From Paenibacillus sp. 598K (GTDB lineage Bacteria; Bacillota; Bacilli; Paenibacillales; Paenibacillaceae), in NCBI RefSeq assembly GCF_003851045.1, contig NZ_BFBX01000031.1, positions 60,849-124,848 of the forward strand: DNA of 64,000 nucleotides, written 5' to 3'. Numbering within the stretch: the first letter of the stretch is position 1; each line of letters starts with the position of its first letter. The translations under genes and the position numbers were made by a program. The notes under the pieces are model-generated. The model made no database searches, was not told the DNA's origin, and saw nothing but the letters and a program-made list of their open reading frames with translations. Below, one piece after another: positions 8,507 to 18,425 of this stretch.

Positions 8507-9898
8507 CTATGACAATGCGTCGATTTGCGTAAGCCAATCCTTCTGAAGGATCACGGCTTCCATCAAGGCGCTTTGAGCCGTCCACAGATGGGCGCGCGAC
8601 GGATTTTTGTCATACTCTTCAAAGGAGACGGCGGCCGTCTGCAGTCGAGTGACCAAGGCCTCCGCCGTCTCCTGGGCTTCCGGGCTCCAGTCTTTGAATA
8701 TCGCCGCCGCTGTGGCTGTCCACTGCTGATGCGCGCTCTTCCAGGCGAGCGCGTCGCGCTCCGGCAGCCGCGCCGGCTCGGCCTGGGCCAGCTGGCTCAG
8801 CGTTAACTCATTAAATAGACGAATCAACTCCCGCGTCTGTTCAAAAAAAAGCTCCGCCTGTCCGCTTTGGCCTTGAAATGGCAGCTTGCCGACGGCCGGC
8901 ACTGCAAATTCCTTCAGGTATACCTCCGCCCCGCCGAGCTGCTCGCTCAGCATGACCGCGCTGTTGCGGCTTGTGCCCATGCCCGCAAAAACCCGGTAGC
9001 CGTCTGTGGTCGAGGAAGCGGCCGCCAAGCCCTTTTGGCGCAATTCGGCGATCGCCGCCGCCATGCCTTCTTCATTGCTAAATACGCCGTACTGCAGCAT
9101 ATAGTAATTGCCGGAGGGCACCTCGGCCTCCGTCATGACCGCTCCGCCTGACGGCGTCTCTCCCGCCGTCCCGCCCGATGGCTGGACAACGGATGTCTCG
9201 TCCGTCGTCGCAGGCGTCGCAGGCTCGCCGGTGAACAGCGATAGTGCCAAATAGCCAAACAAGACACCAGTCGCAATCGCGCCAGTCACCGAAACAAACA
9301 CCTTCAGCCAGGACGGACCGACCGGGTGACGTCTGATGATCGATGGCTCCTGATGCAGCGGCGGCCCCTGGTCGTGCGACAGCAGCGGCGCGGGGCGTTC
9401 CGCGAATCGCTCGACCGAGTGCTCCGACAATCGCTTGACAGGCTGTTCCGTAAATCGCTCGACCTCACGCTCGGCCTGCATCGGCGCTGTAGTCTCGCCC
9501 AGTTCTATATAAGGCAGCTCGTCTGCACGCTGCAGATCCGGCTGCGAAGCTCCTATGGCAGGGTCGATCGCCTGACGCTCGGAGACGGGACCCGACTCGC
9601 GGATCAGTCTCTCCAGAGCAAAGGCGTCGTCCTGAAACGGACTGACCCAGGACGGCAGATCCTGCTCGCGAGTAAAGGCTAACGGCTCCTGGAAGAGCGG
9701 CCGCGTCGACGGTTCCGTCCGTTGCGGCGTCGCTGTGCTGACAGGCTCCTGGTACTTGGGCTCGGCAGCTGACCGGACGTCAACGCGTCGGCTGGCCGAT
9801 GCGTCGCGGACGACGCCTGTCGCACGGTCGTCGGCAGGCTGGACCAGCTTGCCGGAGGGTTGATCGAATCGGTACGTAATTCGGGCTTTCTGGCTCAT
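8507..9898 (-). CDS. SPOR-domain single-pass membrane protein, SpoIIB-like by position
   Basis: The 463-residue protein has a long, charged, low-complexity cytoplasmic region (about 1-205), one membrane helix at about 210-235 (VFVSVTGAIATGVLFGYLAL), and a SPOR domain at about 270-345. The SPOR domain begins YYMLQYGVFSNEEGMAAAI and recurs at GYRVFAGMGTSRNSAV; it binds denuded septal glycan. A helical C-terminal extension of about 120 residues follows. In B. subtilis the SPOR protein SpoIIB, which localises to the sporulation septum, lies in the same place before maf. The start at 9896-9898 follows AAGGAG, and longer readings have no ribosome site. Orthology to SpoIIB is inferred from location and layout. 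Confidence 0.8.
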   Translation of the reverse strand: MSQKARITYRFDQPSGKLVQPADDRATGVVRDASASRRVDVRSAAEPKYQEPVSTATPQRTEPSTRPLFQEPLAFTREQDLPSWVSPFQDDAFALERLIRESGPVSERQAIDPAIGASQPDLQRADELPYIELGETTAPMQAEREVERFTEQPVKRLSEHSVERFAERPAPLLSHDQGPPLHQEPSIIRRHPVGPSWLKVFVSVTGAIATGVLFGYLALSLFTGEPATPATTDETSVVQPSGGTAGETPSGGAVMTEAEVPSGNYYMLQYGVFSNEEGMAAAIAELRQKGLAAASSTTDGYRVFAGMGTSRNSAVMLSEQLGGAEVYLKEFAVPAVGKLPFQGQSGQAELFFEQTRELIRLFNELTLSQLAQAEPARLPERDALAWKSAHQQWTATAAAIFKDWSPEAQETAEALVTRLQTAAVSFEEYDKNPSRAHLWTAQSALMEAVILQKDWLTQIDALS

Positions 9899-9980
9899 CT
9901 CACTCGCTCCTTGTCCCATATCGTCTATTGCTACTCTATGAGACAAGCCGTACGAATATGACAATCGGTCAAGCAAACCC

Positions 9981-10017
9981 AGAAATGGCGGTGCAGCAAA
10001 TCCCGGCACCGCCATCC
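9981..10017 (-). terminator. Terminator after murC
   Basis: On the minus strand ATGGCGGTGC and GCACCGCCAT form a perfect 10 bp stem around an 11-base loop, followed by TTTC. The T-run is short, so termination may be partial. Confidence 0.65.
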
Positions 10018-10050
10018 TTTGAACTTGTATCGTATGAAACGCGTTACGAA

Positions 10051-11481
10051 TCAGGCTTTGGTCCGATCGCGCAAATGCGTGGCCAGATGCTCGGCTGCCT
10101 TCCAGATATCGCCCGCCCCCATCGTAATGACGAGATCGCCCGAACGCACCTCCTGCTCCAGCACCGTCTGCACCTCTTCCTTGGTCGGAATATAGCGGGT
10201 GTTGGCATTGCTGTTCGTCTTGATCATCTCAACCAGCTTGCCCGAGCTGATGCCTTCGATCTGCTGCTCGCCGGCCGGGGAGTAAATGTCGGTGATGATC
10301 ACCTCATCCGCCTCCGCAAACGCCCGACTGAACTGATCAAACAAGAAAAAGGTCCGTGTGTAGCGCTGTGGCTGGAAAACTGCGACGATGCGCTTGCCCG
10401 TCGACTTGGCAGCCTGGATCGTCGCCTGGATCTCGGTCGGGTGATGCGCGTAGTCGTCGATGACGAGCATATCGTCCACCTCGCCGAGCACCTGGAAGCG
10501 CCGCTTGGCGCCACGGAAGTGCCGGATCGCCTCTGCAACCTCAACGAACGGCATGCCCGCAGCGAGGCAGGTGACGATCGTCGCCAGCGCGTTGTAGATA
10601 TTGTGACGCCCAGGCACAGAAAGCTCCACCCGGCCGAGCGACTGGCCGTGCGCCACGACGTCAAAGCTCGCCCTGCGATCGCCCAGCTCGATCCGCTCGG
10701 CGCGATAATCGGCCTCGCGGTCGATGCCATAGGTGATCAGACCACCCTGCCCGGCCAGTGCGCCTTCGCGACGCAGACTCGGCAGCATCTCCTGGATGTT
10801 GTCGTCGTCTGCGGAGAGGATCGCCTTGCCGCCTGGCTTCACCTGCGACAGGAAGGTGACGTACGCCGTCTTCAGCTTGCCAAAGTCGCTGTCATAGTTC
10901 TCCAGATGATCGGCCTCGATGTTAGTGATAATCGCCAGATGCGGATGGTACTGAAGGAAGGAGCCGTCGCTCTCGTCCGCCTCAGCGACGACATATTCTC
11001 CCTTGCCCGCCTTCGCGTTGGTGCCCAGATTGACGACCTCGCCGCCGATGATATAGGTCGGATCGAGCTTGCAGTGCTCCATCACGAGCGCGATCATCGA
11101 GGAGGTTGTCGTCTTTCCGTGCGCTCCGGCTACGGCGATGCCTTTGCCCGCATTCATGAGCCGCGCCAGCATCTGGGCCCGGTGCAGGATCGGGATCTGT
11201 TGCTCCTCGGCAGCCTGCCGCTCCACATTGTCTCGGGTGAGCGCCGTCGAGTAGACCACCAGATCGGCGCCCTTCACATGCTCGGCCTGATGGCCGAGAT
11301 AGATGCGCGCGCCCTTGGCCGCCAGCTTATCGCTCAGCTCTGCCCTGGCCACGTCCGAGCCGGTCACGGTATAGCCCATCTCTAGCATGACTCTGGCGAT
11401 GGCGCTCATCCCGTATCCGCCGATGCCTATAAAATGCACATGTTCTGCTGTATTCAAAAGCGATTCACCAACCTTTTTCAT
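10051..11481 (-). CDS. murC: UDP-N-acetylmuramate--L-alanine ligase MurC
   Basis: MurC adds L-alanine to UDP-MurNAc using ATP, the first amino acid step of peptidoglycan precursor synthesis. The N-terminal Rossmann motif HFIGIGGYGMSAIARV lies near 16-31, the ATP loop GAHGKTTTSSM near 120, and VIDDYAHHPTEI in the central to C-terminal region. At 476 residues the length is typical. The ATG at 11479-11481 overlaps folC by 17 nt and has a poor ribosome site. An in-frame TTG eight codons later, giving MNTAEHVHFIG, is an equally likely start. Confidence 0.95.
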   Translation of the reverse strand: MKKVGESLLNTAEHVHFIGIGGYGMSAIARVMLEMGYTVTGSDVARAELSDKLAAKGARIYLGHQAEHVKGADLVVYSTALTRDNVERQAAEEQQIPILHRAQMLARLMNAGKGIAVAGAHGKTTTSSMIALVMEHCKLDPTYIIGGEVVNLGTNAKAGKGEYVVAEADESDGSFLQYHPHLAIITNIEADHLENYDSDFGKLKTAYVTFLSQVKPGGKAILSADDDNIQEMLPSLRREGALAGQGGLITYGIDREADYRAERIELGDRRASFDVVAHGQSLGRVELSVPGRHNIYNALATIVTCLAAGMPFVEVAEAIRHFRGAKRRFQVLGEVDDMLVIDDYAHHPTEIQATIQAAKSTGKRIVAVFQPQRYTRTFFLFDQFSRAFAEADEVIITDIYSPAGEQQIEGISSGKLVEMIKTNSNANTRYIPTKEEVQTVLEQEVRSGDLVITMGAGDIWKAAEHLATHLRDRTKA

Positions 11482-12823
11482 AATCCGAATGGTCTAGCAA
11501 ACGGGAACGGACATCGGCGATCAGATAAAGCGTACCGGTGACCACTGCAAGGTCCTCCGGCCCGGTTCTCGCTTGCAGCTGATCGAGCGCTTGCCGCCAA
11601 TCCGGCTCGATGATAATCTCGCAAGCGCAGCCTTCCTCCGCGACCAATGCCGCGAGGGCGTCGGCGGACATTTTTTTGCGGAACTCGGGTTCGGTCACGA
11701 TCAGCGAATCCACTAGTGGCAGTATATGCCGGAGTGTCGCCCGATGACTCTTGTTCTCGAGCATCCCCAGCATCACGTGCAGACGCTTGTATGAATAGGT
11801 ATCTTGCAGAGCGGCCGCCAGCGCCGCCGCCCCTTCGGGGTTGTGCGCGCCGTCGAGCAGCAGACGGGGCTCCTGCGAGACCATCTCCAGCCGTCCGGCC
11901 CAGACGGTCTCTCGCAGTCCGGACCGCAGGACGTCCTCGTCGACTAGCACCGCATAATACGAGCGCAGCACCTCGAGCGCCATGACGGCTACAGCCGCAT
12001 TGGTCACCTGGTGGCGACCGTTCATCGTAATCGCCAGCGATCCGAGGCTGCGCTGCAGTCCGTCAAACTCAAACACTTGCTCATTCTCGCGCTGCGAGAG
12101 GAGCCGCTCGTGGTACTGCTCGCCGAGCAGATACAGCGTGCTCTTGGCCGCGGCAGCCTGCTCGCGCAGGACCGCTATCGCCTCCGGCTGCGTCACGCTG
12201 GCGACGACCGGCACGCCGGGCTTGATGATGCCAGCCTTCTCGCGGGCGATCGCCTCCAGGCTGTCGCCCAAAATGTCCATATGGTCGTGCCCGACATTGG
12301 TAATGACCGACAAGAGCGGGCTGACGACGTTGGTGACATCCAAACGCCCGCCAAGTCCGGTCTCCCAGACGACGAAGTCCGGGTAGGTGCGTCTGGCATA
12401 ATAGAGAATCGCCAGCAGCGTCGACACCTCGAACATCGTCGGCGACCCCAGCTCGGATGCTGCGATCTCCTCGACCTGCGGACGAACCTCGTTCACAAGC
12501 TCAACCAGCGCCTCCGGGTCCATGTCGGTCCCGTTATACTGGATACGATTCGTAAAGGATGTGATATATGGGGAGGTATAGGTGCCAACATCGTAACCGG
12601 CCTTCACCAGGACGCGGGTCAGATAGGCGCAGACCGAGCCTTTGCCATTGGTGCCGGCGACATGGATGAACTTGAGCCGCCGCTCCGGATGGTCAAAGCG
12701 CTCCAGCAGCAGCCGGATCCGATCCAGTCCGGGACGGATGCCAAACGGCACCAGCGATTCGATCCAGTCTCTTGCTTCCTCATAGGTAGTAAACGCCGTC
12801 TCGACGGCTTGATTATCGGACAT
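11465..12823 (-). CDS. folC: Bifunctional folylpolyglutamate synthase/dihydrofolate synthase FolC
   Basis: FolC adds L-glutamate residues to folates, and dihydropteroate to glutamate, with ATP. The P-loop HVAGTNGKGSVCAYL lies near residues 54-68. TYTSPYITSFTNRI and the LLLDGAHNPEGAAAL block are Mur-ligase family signatures. It has 452 residues. It follows valS by 27 nt with the ribosome site GAAGG, so it probably shares the valS transcript, as in B. subtilis. Confidence 0.95.
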   Translation of the reverse strand: MSDNQAVETAFTTYEEARDWIESLVPFGIRPGLDRIRLLLERFDHPERRLKFIHVAGTNGKGSVCAYLTRVLVKAGYDVGTYTSPYITSFTNRIQYNGTDMDPEALVELVNEVRPQVEEIAASELGSPTMFEVSTLLAILYYARRTYPDFVVWETGLGGRLDVTNVVSPLLSVITNVGHDHMDILGDSLEAIAREKAGIIKPGVPVVASVTQPEAIAVLREQAAAAKSTLYLLGEQYHERLLSQRENEQVFEFDGLQRSLGSLAITMNGRHQVTNAAVAVMALEVLRSYYAVLVDEDVLRSGLRETVWAGRLEMVSQEPRLLLDGAHNPEGAAALAAALQDTYSYKRLHVMLGMLENKSHRATLRHILPLVDSLIVTEPEFRKKMSADALAALVAEEGCACEIIIEPDWRQALDQLQARTGPEDLAVVTGTLYLIADVRSRLLDHSDYEKGW

Positions 12824-12850
12824 GCTGTTCCGCCTTCCTTCTGTCCCGGA

Positions 12851-15517
12851 CTAACCGCGCAGCTCGGCGATTCTCGCCTGCACCTTCTCGCGTTTGGTTG
12901 CATAATCGTTCATTTTGGCCCGTTCCTCTTCGATAACCTTGGCCGGTGCTTTAGCGACGAAGCCTGGATTGGCCAGCTTCTTCTCGACACGCTCGACCTC
13001 TTGCGTGAGGTGGGCGATTTCCTTGTTCAGTCGTACGATCTCCTGCTCGATGTCGATCAGGCCGGCCAGCGGCAGATACAGCTCGACGCCGGTGACGACC
13101 GCCGTCATCGCCTTGTCCGGCGCGCCCTGCGCAGCGTCGATAACGAGCGAGGAGGTGCCGCAGAAGCGGACGATATACTCTTCATTGCGTCGCAGTACAG
13201 CCTCTGTCTCCGCACCGGACGGACGCAGGATGAGCTCGATCTTTTTGCTCATCGGCACATTGACCTCGGCGCGGATGTTGCGGACGGCGCGGATGACATC
13301 CATCAGCAGTCCCATCTCCTGTACCGCGTCCGGAGCCTCCAGCGCAGCGTCGTACGTCGGCCACGCAGCGAGCGTGATCGTCTCCCCTTTATGCGGCAAG
13401 TGTTGCCATATTTCCTCGCTAATAAACGGCATGAACGGATGGATAAGCCGCTGCGTCCGATCGAGCACGTAGGCCAGCACCGACTGGGTGGCGCGCTTGG
13501 CCGCCGCGTCCGTGCCGTACAGGCTCAGCTTGGCGAACTCGATGTACCAGTCGCACAGATCGTCCCAGATGAAATTGTAGAGCAGACGGCCGGTCTCTCC
13601 GAAATCGTAGCTGTCGATCAGCCGCGTCACATCGCGCGACGTCTCATTGAGCCGATGGAGAATCCAGCGGTCGGCCGTGCCGAGCGGTCCGTCCAGCGTA
13701 ATGTCGTCGGCTGTGACGCCGTCCAGATTCATCAGGGCAAATCGCGAAGCGTTCCAGATCTTGTTGGCAAAGTTGCGGGCCTGCTCGACGCGCTCCCAGC
13801 GGAACCGCAGGTCCTGCCCGGGCGTGCTGCCGGTGGAGATCATGTAGCGCATCGCATCGGCACCGTATTGCTCGATCACCTCGAGCGGATCGACGCCGTT
13901 GCCGAGCGACTTGGACATCTTGCGGCCGTCGGCGGCGCGCACCAGGCCATGCATCAGCACGTCTCCGAACGGGATCTTATCGGTGAACTCCAGCGCCGTG
14001 AAGATCATCCGGGCCACCCAGAAATAAATAATATCGTAGCCCGTCACCAGCGTACTGGTCGGGTAATAACGTTCCAGATCCTTGGTCGCCTCGGGCCAGC
14101 CGAGCGTAGAGAACGGCCACAAACCGGAGCTGAACCACGTATCGAGCACATCCTCATCCTGTGACAGCGAGGCGCTGCCGCACGCGCTGCACTGAGCGAC
14201 CGCTTCGTGGGCGACATGAAGCTCGCCGCAAGCGTCGCAGTACCAGGCCGGAATCCGGTGTCCCCACCAGAGCTGGCGTGAGATACACCAGTCGCGTACG
14301 TTCTCGATCCATTGCAGATATACCTTGTCGAAGCGATCCGGGACGAACTTGACGCCCTGGCCGGACTTCTGCACAGCAATTGCCCGCTCGGCCAGCGGCT
14401 TCATATCGACGAACCATTGCGTCGACAAGTACGGCTCGACGACGGCGCCGCTGCGCTCGCTATGGCCGACCTGGTGCGTGTGGTCCTCGATGAGGACGCA
14501 GACGCCTTGCTCCTGCAGATCCTTGACGATCCGCTTGCGGCACTCGGCGCGATCCAGACCCTGGTACGGTCCCGCCTCCGCATTCATCGTCCCGGACTCA
14601 TCCATGACGATGATCTGCGGCAGGTCGTGACGCTGGCCCATCTCGAAGTCGTTGGGGTCATGGGCCGGCGTAATCTTGACCGCGCCGCTGCCGAACTCGC
14701 GATCGACGTATTCGTCAGCGATGATCGGGATCTCGCGTCCGATAATCGGCAGCACGAGCATCTTGCCGATCAGATGGCGGTAGCGCTCATCCTCGGGATG
14801 GACGGCGACAGCGGTATCGCCCAGCATCGTCTCCGGTCGCGTCGTCGCCACTGTGATCGTGCCGCCGCCCTCTTGGAGCGGATATTGCAGATGATACAGA
14901 TGGCCCTGCACTTCCTTATGTTCCACCTCGATATCGGAGAGCGCGGTACGCGCCTCGGGGTCCCAGTTGATGATCTTTTTGCCGCGATAGATCAGTCCTT
15001 TTTCGTACAGCTGCACGAACACGTCTCTTACCGCCTTTGACAAGCCCTCGTCAAGCGTGAACCGTTCTCTGGAATAATCGAGCGACAGTCCCATCTTGGC
15101 CCACTGATCGCGGATCGTCCCGGCGTAATGCTCCTTCCACTCCCATACCTTCTCCAGGAACGCCTCGCGGCCCAGATCGTAGCGGGATTGGCCTTCCTCG
15201 CGCAGCTTCTGCTCCACCTTGGTCTGCGTCGCGATCCCGGCATGGTCGGTGCCCGGCAGCCAGAGCGCGTCGTAGCCCTGCATCCGCTTCACGCGGATGA
15301 GGATATCCTGCAGCGTAAAGTCGAGCGCATGACCGATATGGAGCATCCCCGTCACATTGGGCGGCGGGATGACGATCGAATACGCCGGCGCGTCGGGCCG
15401 TTGTCCTGCCTCGAAATAATTGCCTTCCATCCAGTAGGCGTACCATTTTTTCTCAGCGGCTTGCGGATCATACGTCGTCGGCATTTCCACAGTTGTGTTG
15501 TTGTTCAGTTCAGACAT
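12851..15517 (-). CDS. valS: Valyl-tRNA synthetase
   Basis: This class I aminoacyl-tRNA synthetase charges tRNA-Val. The HIGH signature is in [16 protein letters not shown] near residues 52-67 and KMSKS in [14 protein letters not shown] near 525-540. The C-terminal coiled coil ([19 protein letters not shown]) is specific to ValRS. At 888 residues it is full length. Expression is predicted to be controlled by the T-box leader immediately upstream. Confidence 0.98.
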   Translation of the reverse strand: MSELNNNTTVEMPTTYDPQAAEKKWYAYWMEGNYFEAGQRPDAPAYSIVIPPPNVTGMLHIGHALDFTLQDILIRVKRMQGYDALWLPGTDHAGIATQTKVEQKLREEGQSRYDLGREAFLEKVWEWKEHYAGTIRDQWAKMGLSLDYSRERFTLDEGLSKAVRDVFVQLYEKGLIYRGKKIINWDPEARTALSDIEVEHKEVQGHLYHLQYPLQEGGGTITVATTRPETMLGDTAVAVHPEDERYRHLIGKMLVLPIIGREIPIIADEYVDREFGSGAVKITPAHDPNDFEMGQRHDLPQIIVMDESGTMNAEAGPYQGLDRAECRKRIVKDLQEQGVCVLIEDHTHQVGHSERSGAVVEPYLSTQWFVDMKPLAERAIAVQKSGQGVKFVPDRFDKVYLQWIENVRDWCISRQLWWGHRIPAWYCDACGELHVAHEAVAQCSACGSASLSQDEDVLDTWFSSGLWPFSTLGWPEATKDLERYYPTSTLVTGYDIIYFWVARMIFTALEFTDKIPFGDVLMHGLVRAADGRKMSKSLGNGVDPLEVIEQYGADAMRYMISTGSTPGQDLRFRWERVEQARNFANKIWNASRFALMNLDGVTADDITLDGPLGTADRWILHRLNETSRDVTRLIDSYDFGETGRLLYNFIWDDLCDWYIEFAKLSLYGTDAAAKRATQSVLAYVLDRTQRLIHPFMPFISEEIWQHLPHKGETITLAAWPTYDAALEAPDAVQEMGLLMDVIRAVRNIRAEVNVPMSKKIELILRPSGAETEAVLRRNEEYIVRFCGTSSLVIDAAQGAPDKAMTAVVTGVELYLPLAGLIDIEQEIVRLNKEIAHLTQEVERVEKKLANPGFVAKAPAKVIEEERAKMNDYATKREKVQARIAELRG

Positions 15518-15547
15518 TCACAGACCCTCCAATTTTCGTCGAAAAAT

Positions 15548-15835
15548 CAAAAAAGCCTTTCGTCCTCAAAGGACGAAAGGCTTGAGCTTCCGTGGTACCA
15601 CCTTTGTTTCGCGGTGCGCGAAACACGCACTGCGACACTCAAACATATAACGGCTGCTACCGGCCTGTATTAGCGCGCGTCGGCAAATCGCCGACATAGC
15701 GGGCATGGCACAGGCAACTCCAGGGCGACAGGCTCACAGCTACTTCCTGCAGAACCTCACAGCGCAGACAGTTCCGCTCTCTGAAGGCTTCGCGGTGAAC
15801 ATTCCCTTTCACGGTTGATATCTATGAAGTTGCGC
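15548..15835 (-). promoter_or_regulatory. T-box riboswitch leader of valS
   Basis: On the minus strand the conserved T-box core AAGGTGGTACCACGG lies at 15591-15605. It is followed by a terminator with a 13 bp perfect stem (15553-15565 with 15571-15583), a five-base loop and a T-run. Upstream, the roughly 200-base leader contains AGAGAG and purine-rich segments as expected for Stem I. T-boxes bind uncharged tRNA and switch to an antiterminator, so valS should be induced by valine limitation. I could not assign the valine specifier codon confidently by eye. The 390-base stretch between valS and the next gene holds nothing else. Confidence 0.92.
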
Positions 15836-15908
15836 ATAACATACGCCTTCTATGATACCGCTCTTCCGCTCAGGAGTCAATACAGCCCTGGCATATCCGT
15901 CCAGCACG

Positions 15909-17390
15909 TTACGGAATATGTAGCACCTGGCCCTCAGAGATACTGTGGTCCGGCAACCGATTATACAGGATGATCTCCCGCGAGCCCAGCTGGTATCGCT
16001 CGGCGATCTCCTCGAGCGTCTCCTCGCGCTGGACGATGCACATCCGTATTCTTCGGAACTCCGTCTCTTCGCCGGACTTGCTCAGGAACAGCCGCTTCCA
16101 CTCGACCTCGTCGCCAGCGTTGGACGCTGCCTGCGGCTCCGGCGCTTCTTCCTCCTCGAGCGGCTTGGCTTGCTGGCGGATGTCTGCAGCTTTTTGGGCG
16201 TTAGGGAGCAGGCTTTTGAGCCCGATGCTATCCTCCGGCTCGCCGGGCTCGGGACGCTTGCCGGCAAAGGCGATCTTCATCTCCGGTCGCGGAGACGCTT
16301 CCTCCTCGACCGGCTCTGCTGCCGACAGCTCCTCCGTCGGCCCAGTATCCTCCGACAATTGAGGCGATGCAGTTGGCTCACGCTCGTCCGACTCCGCAAA
16401 TCCTGCCCAGCTTACCGGCTCTGTGTCCGCCTGTTCCGCCGTCTTGGCCGCTTGCGGCGCAGCCAGGGGCTCTGCAGACCGTGTCTGGAATGGCTGTTGC
16501 GCCGCTGGCTCGGCAGTCGGCTCGGTAACTGCGGACGGCTTGTCGAGACGATGCGCCGCGGCGGCCGGCGGCGCGCTCGCCTTCGGCTGGCGGGGAGACG
16601 CGACCGATAACGGCGCCGTCTTGGGCGGACCGACAGGCGGCGCGGCCTGTACAGCCTCTGGAATCGACGGCACTGGCTGTATAGGCGCTGCCTTGGCAGC
16701 GGGCTCCTCAGGCGCAACCGATCTCGCGGGCTCGGCGACAGGCTCCGGTACGGCGGAGACCTTGGCCTCCGGTGTCCGCGCAGGCGTCTGCCTCGGCAGC
16801 GTCGGCTCCAGCGGCGGTGCCGCAGGCTGCTGGCGCGTGCGTCTGGCCGACTGCTCGGCAGCGCCATGGATCGGGCTCTCCGGCGGCGCATAGGGACGCG
16901 CAGGACCTTCCGCGACAGGGATCGACTCGCTGGCGGGGATAGCCTGCCGCTCCTCCTCCGGATCCACCCGGTGGACGACGGTGAATGGCTCCTCCGTCTC
17001 CTCCCATTGCTCGTAGACCGGTCGCTCCTCGGCGATCAGTCCGCGCAGCGACAGCACGCCGGTGATGCTGAGCGTCCGCGCCGACAGGAGATCGACGTCG
17101 AAGTTGTCGATGTCGACCGCCAGATCCTCCAGACGATGCACCCGGTTCATCGGCAATGTAATCTCCACCGGAATCCAATACTCGAGCAGTTGCGTCCCGC
17201 CCGCCTGTTGCGAATCGTATAGCCCGCTCAGCAGCAGATTGCCCCGCAGCAGCACTTGCTCCTCCTGATCGACAATCTCGATATGGGGGGTCAGTTCGAT
17301 CTCTTCCAGCTCGTCGATGGCTGCGACCTCATCGGACAAGTGTATGCGCTCATAGACGTCAAACCGCAATCCTTGGTTATGATCCAGCAC
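15909..17390 (-). CDS. spoVID: SpoVID-like spore coat morphogenesis protein (SPOCS and LysM domains)
   Basis: SpoVID helps the coat encase the forespore in Bacillus. The 493-residue product has an N-terminal SPOCS-like domain (about 1-135), a very long Pro/Ala/Glu-rich linker (about 150-430) and a C-terminal LysM motif (about 447-493: EETLEEIAERYQLGSREIIL then PDHSISEGQVLHIP). It lies between the hem operon and valS, exactly where B. subtilis has spoVID. The start is GTG 17388-17390 behind GGGAGGA. The linker is poorly conserved in this family, so assignment relies on the two end domains and synteny. Confidence 0.82.
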   Translation of the reverse strand: MLDHNQGLRFDVYERIHLSDEVAAIDELEEIELTPHIEIVDQEEQVLLRGNLLLSGLYDSQQAGGTQLLEYWIPVEITLPMNRVHRLEDLAVDIDNFDVDLLSARTLSITGVLSLRGLIAEERPVYEQWEETEEPFTVVHRVDPEEERQAIPASESIPVAEGPARPYAPPESPIHGAAEQSARRTRQQPAAPPLEPTLPRQTPARTPEAKVSAVPEPVAEPARSVAPEEPAAKAAPIQPVPSIPEAVQAAPPVGPPKTAPLSVASPRQPKASAPPAAAAHRLDKPSAVTEPTAEPAAQQPFQTRSAEPLAAPQAAKTAEQADTEPVSWAGFAESDEREPTASPQLSEDTGPTEELSAAEPVEEEASPRPEMKIAFAGKRPEPGEPEDSIGLKSLLPNAQKAADIRQQAKPLEEEEAPEPQAASNAGDEVEWKRLFLSKSGEETEFRRIRMCIVQREETLEEIAERYQLGSREIILYNRLPDHSISEGQVLHIP

Positions 17391-17478
17391 GCTACATCCT
17401 CCCTTCAGTGTGGATGCTCTATTGCATCATTCACTATCTATCTATATGGGAACGAGAGGACGCGCATGCCTATGAATT

Positions 17479-18423
17479 TCAGCGCCCGTCGAGCGCTGTC
17501 CACAGCTCGCTCAGCCAAGGCGGACGGACAGCGTCGACACAGACGCGCTCCTGCGTCCACGGGTGCTCGAAGACGAGCCGCTCGCCGTGCAGCGCCTGAT
17601 GCGACAGCAGCGCCGAAGCGCCGCCGTACAGACGATCACCGACCAGAGGATGGCCGAGATGGCTCAGATGGACACGGATCTGATGGGTGCGTCCCGTCTC
17701 CAGACGGACGCGCACCAGCGTCGCGTCGCGGGCGCGGCCGATCACCTCGTAATGCGTCACAGCGGGGTCGCCGCCGGGCGCGACGCGCCGACGCCCGGCC
17801 TGATGACGGTCGCGGCCGATCGGCCAGGTCAGCGTGCCCTGGTCCGCCCGGATTCTTCCTTGCGCGACCGCCACATACTCCCGGCCCATCGACTTGTTGC
17901 GGAGCGCTTCGTCGAGCAGCCATTGGGCGAGGTCGTTTTTGGCGTAGAGGACGGGGCCGGATGTCTCCTGATCGAGCCGATGCACATGTCGGACCGCGGC
18001 CTGCTGATTCGTCGCCAGCATATGGCGAAGCGCGGCCTCGTCGAGCGTCCCCGCTTCGCCCGGACGAGCGGGATGAACGTTCATCCCCGCAGGCTTGTTC
18101 AGGACGAGGCAATAATCGTCCTCGAACAGCACCTCCGGGCTCCCGGCAACGGACTGCCGCGCCAGACGGTACAACGGCTCCGACGACAGCTCGGCCGCAG
18201 GGAAGACATGCAGCCGGATCGCGCCATCGCCGGGCTGGATGCCCCCCGTCGAGAACAGCCGGTTGATCCACTTGGCCGGCAAGCCGCTCGCCTCCAGCAG
18301 CAGCAGTCTGGCGTTATGAGCCGAGCGGGGCGACTGCTCCGACAACGCAAAGGGGAGCGGCAACTCCAGCCACTCCCCCATGCGCTTGGCGCGGCGACGC
18401 GCCGTCAACCAATCGTTCGTCAT
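17479..18423 (-). CDS. RluA-family pseudouridine synthase
   Basis: This enzyme isomerises uridine to pseudouridine in RNA. The family signature with catalytic Asp is VHRLDQETSGPVLYAKN at about 145-161, and ETGRTHQIRVHLSHLGHP follows near 260. It also has EDDYCLVLNKPAGMNVHP at about 101-118. The N-terminus (about 1-80) is an S4-like or short variant domain, with GLPAKWINRLFSTGG. Target position cannot be read from sequence. It starts 2 nt after the hemL stop (TAACGATG), so it is likely co-transcribed with the hem operon, although in B. subtilis no such gene lies here. Confidence 0.9.
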   Translation of the reverse strand: MTNDWLTARRRAKRMGEWLELPLPFALSEQSPRSAHNARLLLLEASGLPAKWINRLFSTGGIQPGDGAIRLHVFPAAELSSEPLYRLARQSVAGSPEVLFEDDYCLVLNKPAGMNVHPARPGEAGTLDEAALRHMLATNQQAAVRHVHRLDQETSGPVLYAKNDLAQWLLDEALRNKSMGREYVAVAQGRIRADQGTLTWPIGRDRHQAGRRRVAPGGDPAVTHYEVIGRARDATLVRVRLETGRTHQIRVHLSHLGHPLVGDRLYGGASALLSHQALHGERLVFEHPWTQERVCVDAVRPPWLSELWTALDGR

Positions 18424-18425
18424 CG

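Noticed and set aside
12011..14164. Plus-strand open frame of 717 codons opposite valS and folC
   Set aside because: It mirrors the codons of clear valS and folC genes, has no ribosome site or family motifs, and its amino acid make-up (Arg, His, Asp, Leu) is that of antisense frames in GC-rich DNA.
15518..15908. Possible insertion element between valS and the SpoVID-like gene
   Set aside because: The hairpins there are explained by a T-box leader with its core motif and terminator; no transposase or target duplication.
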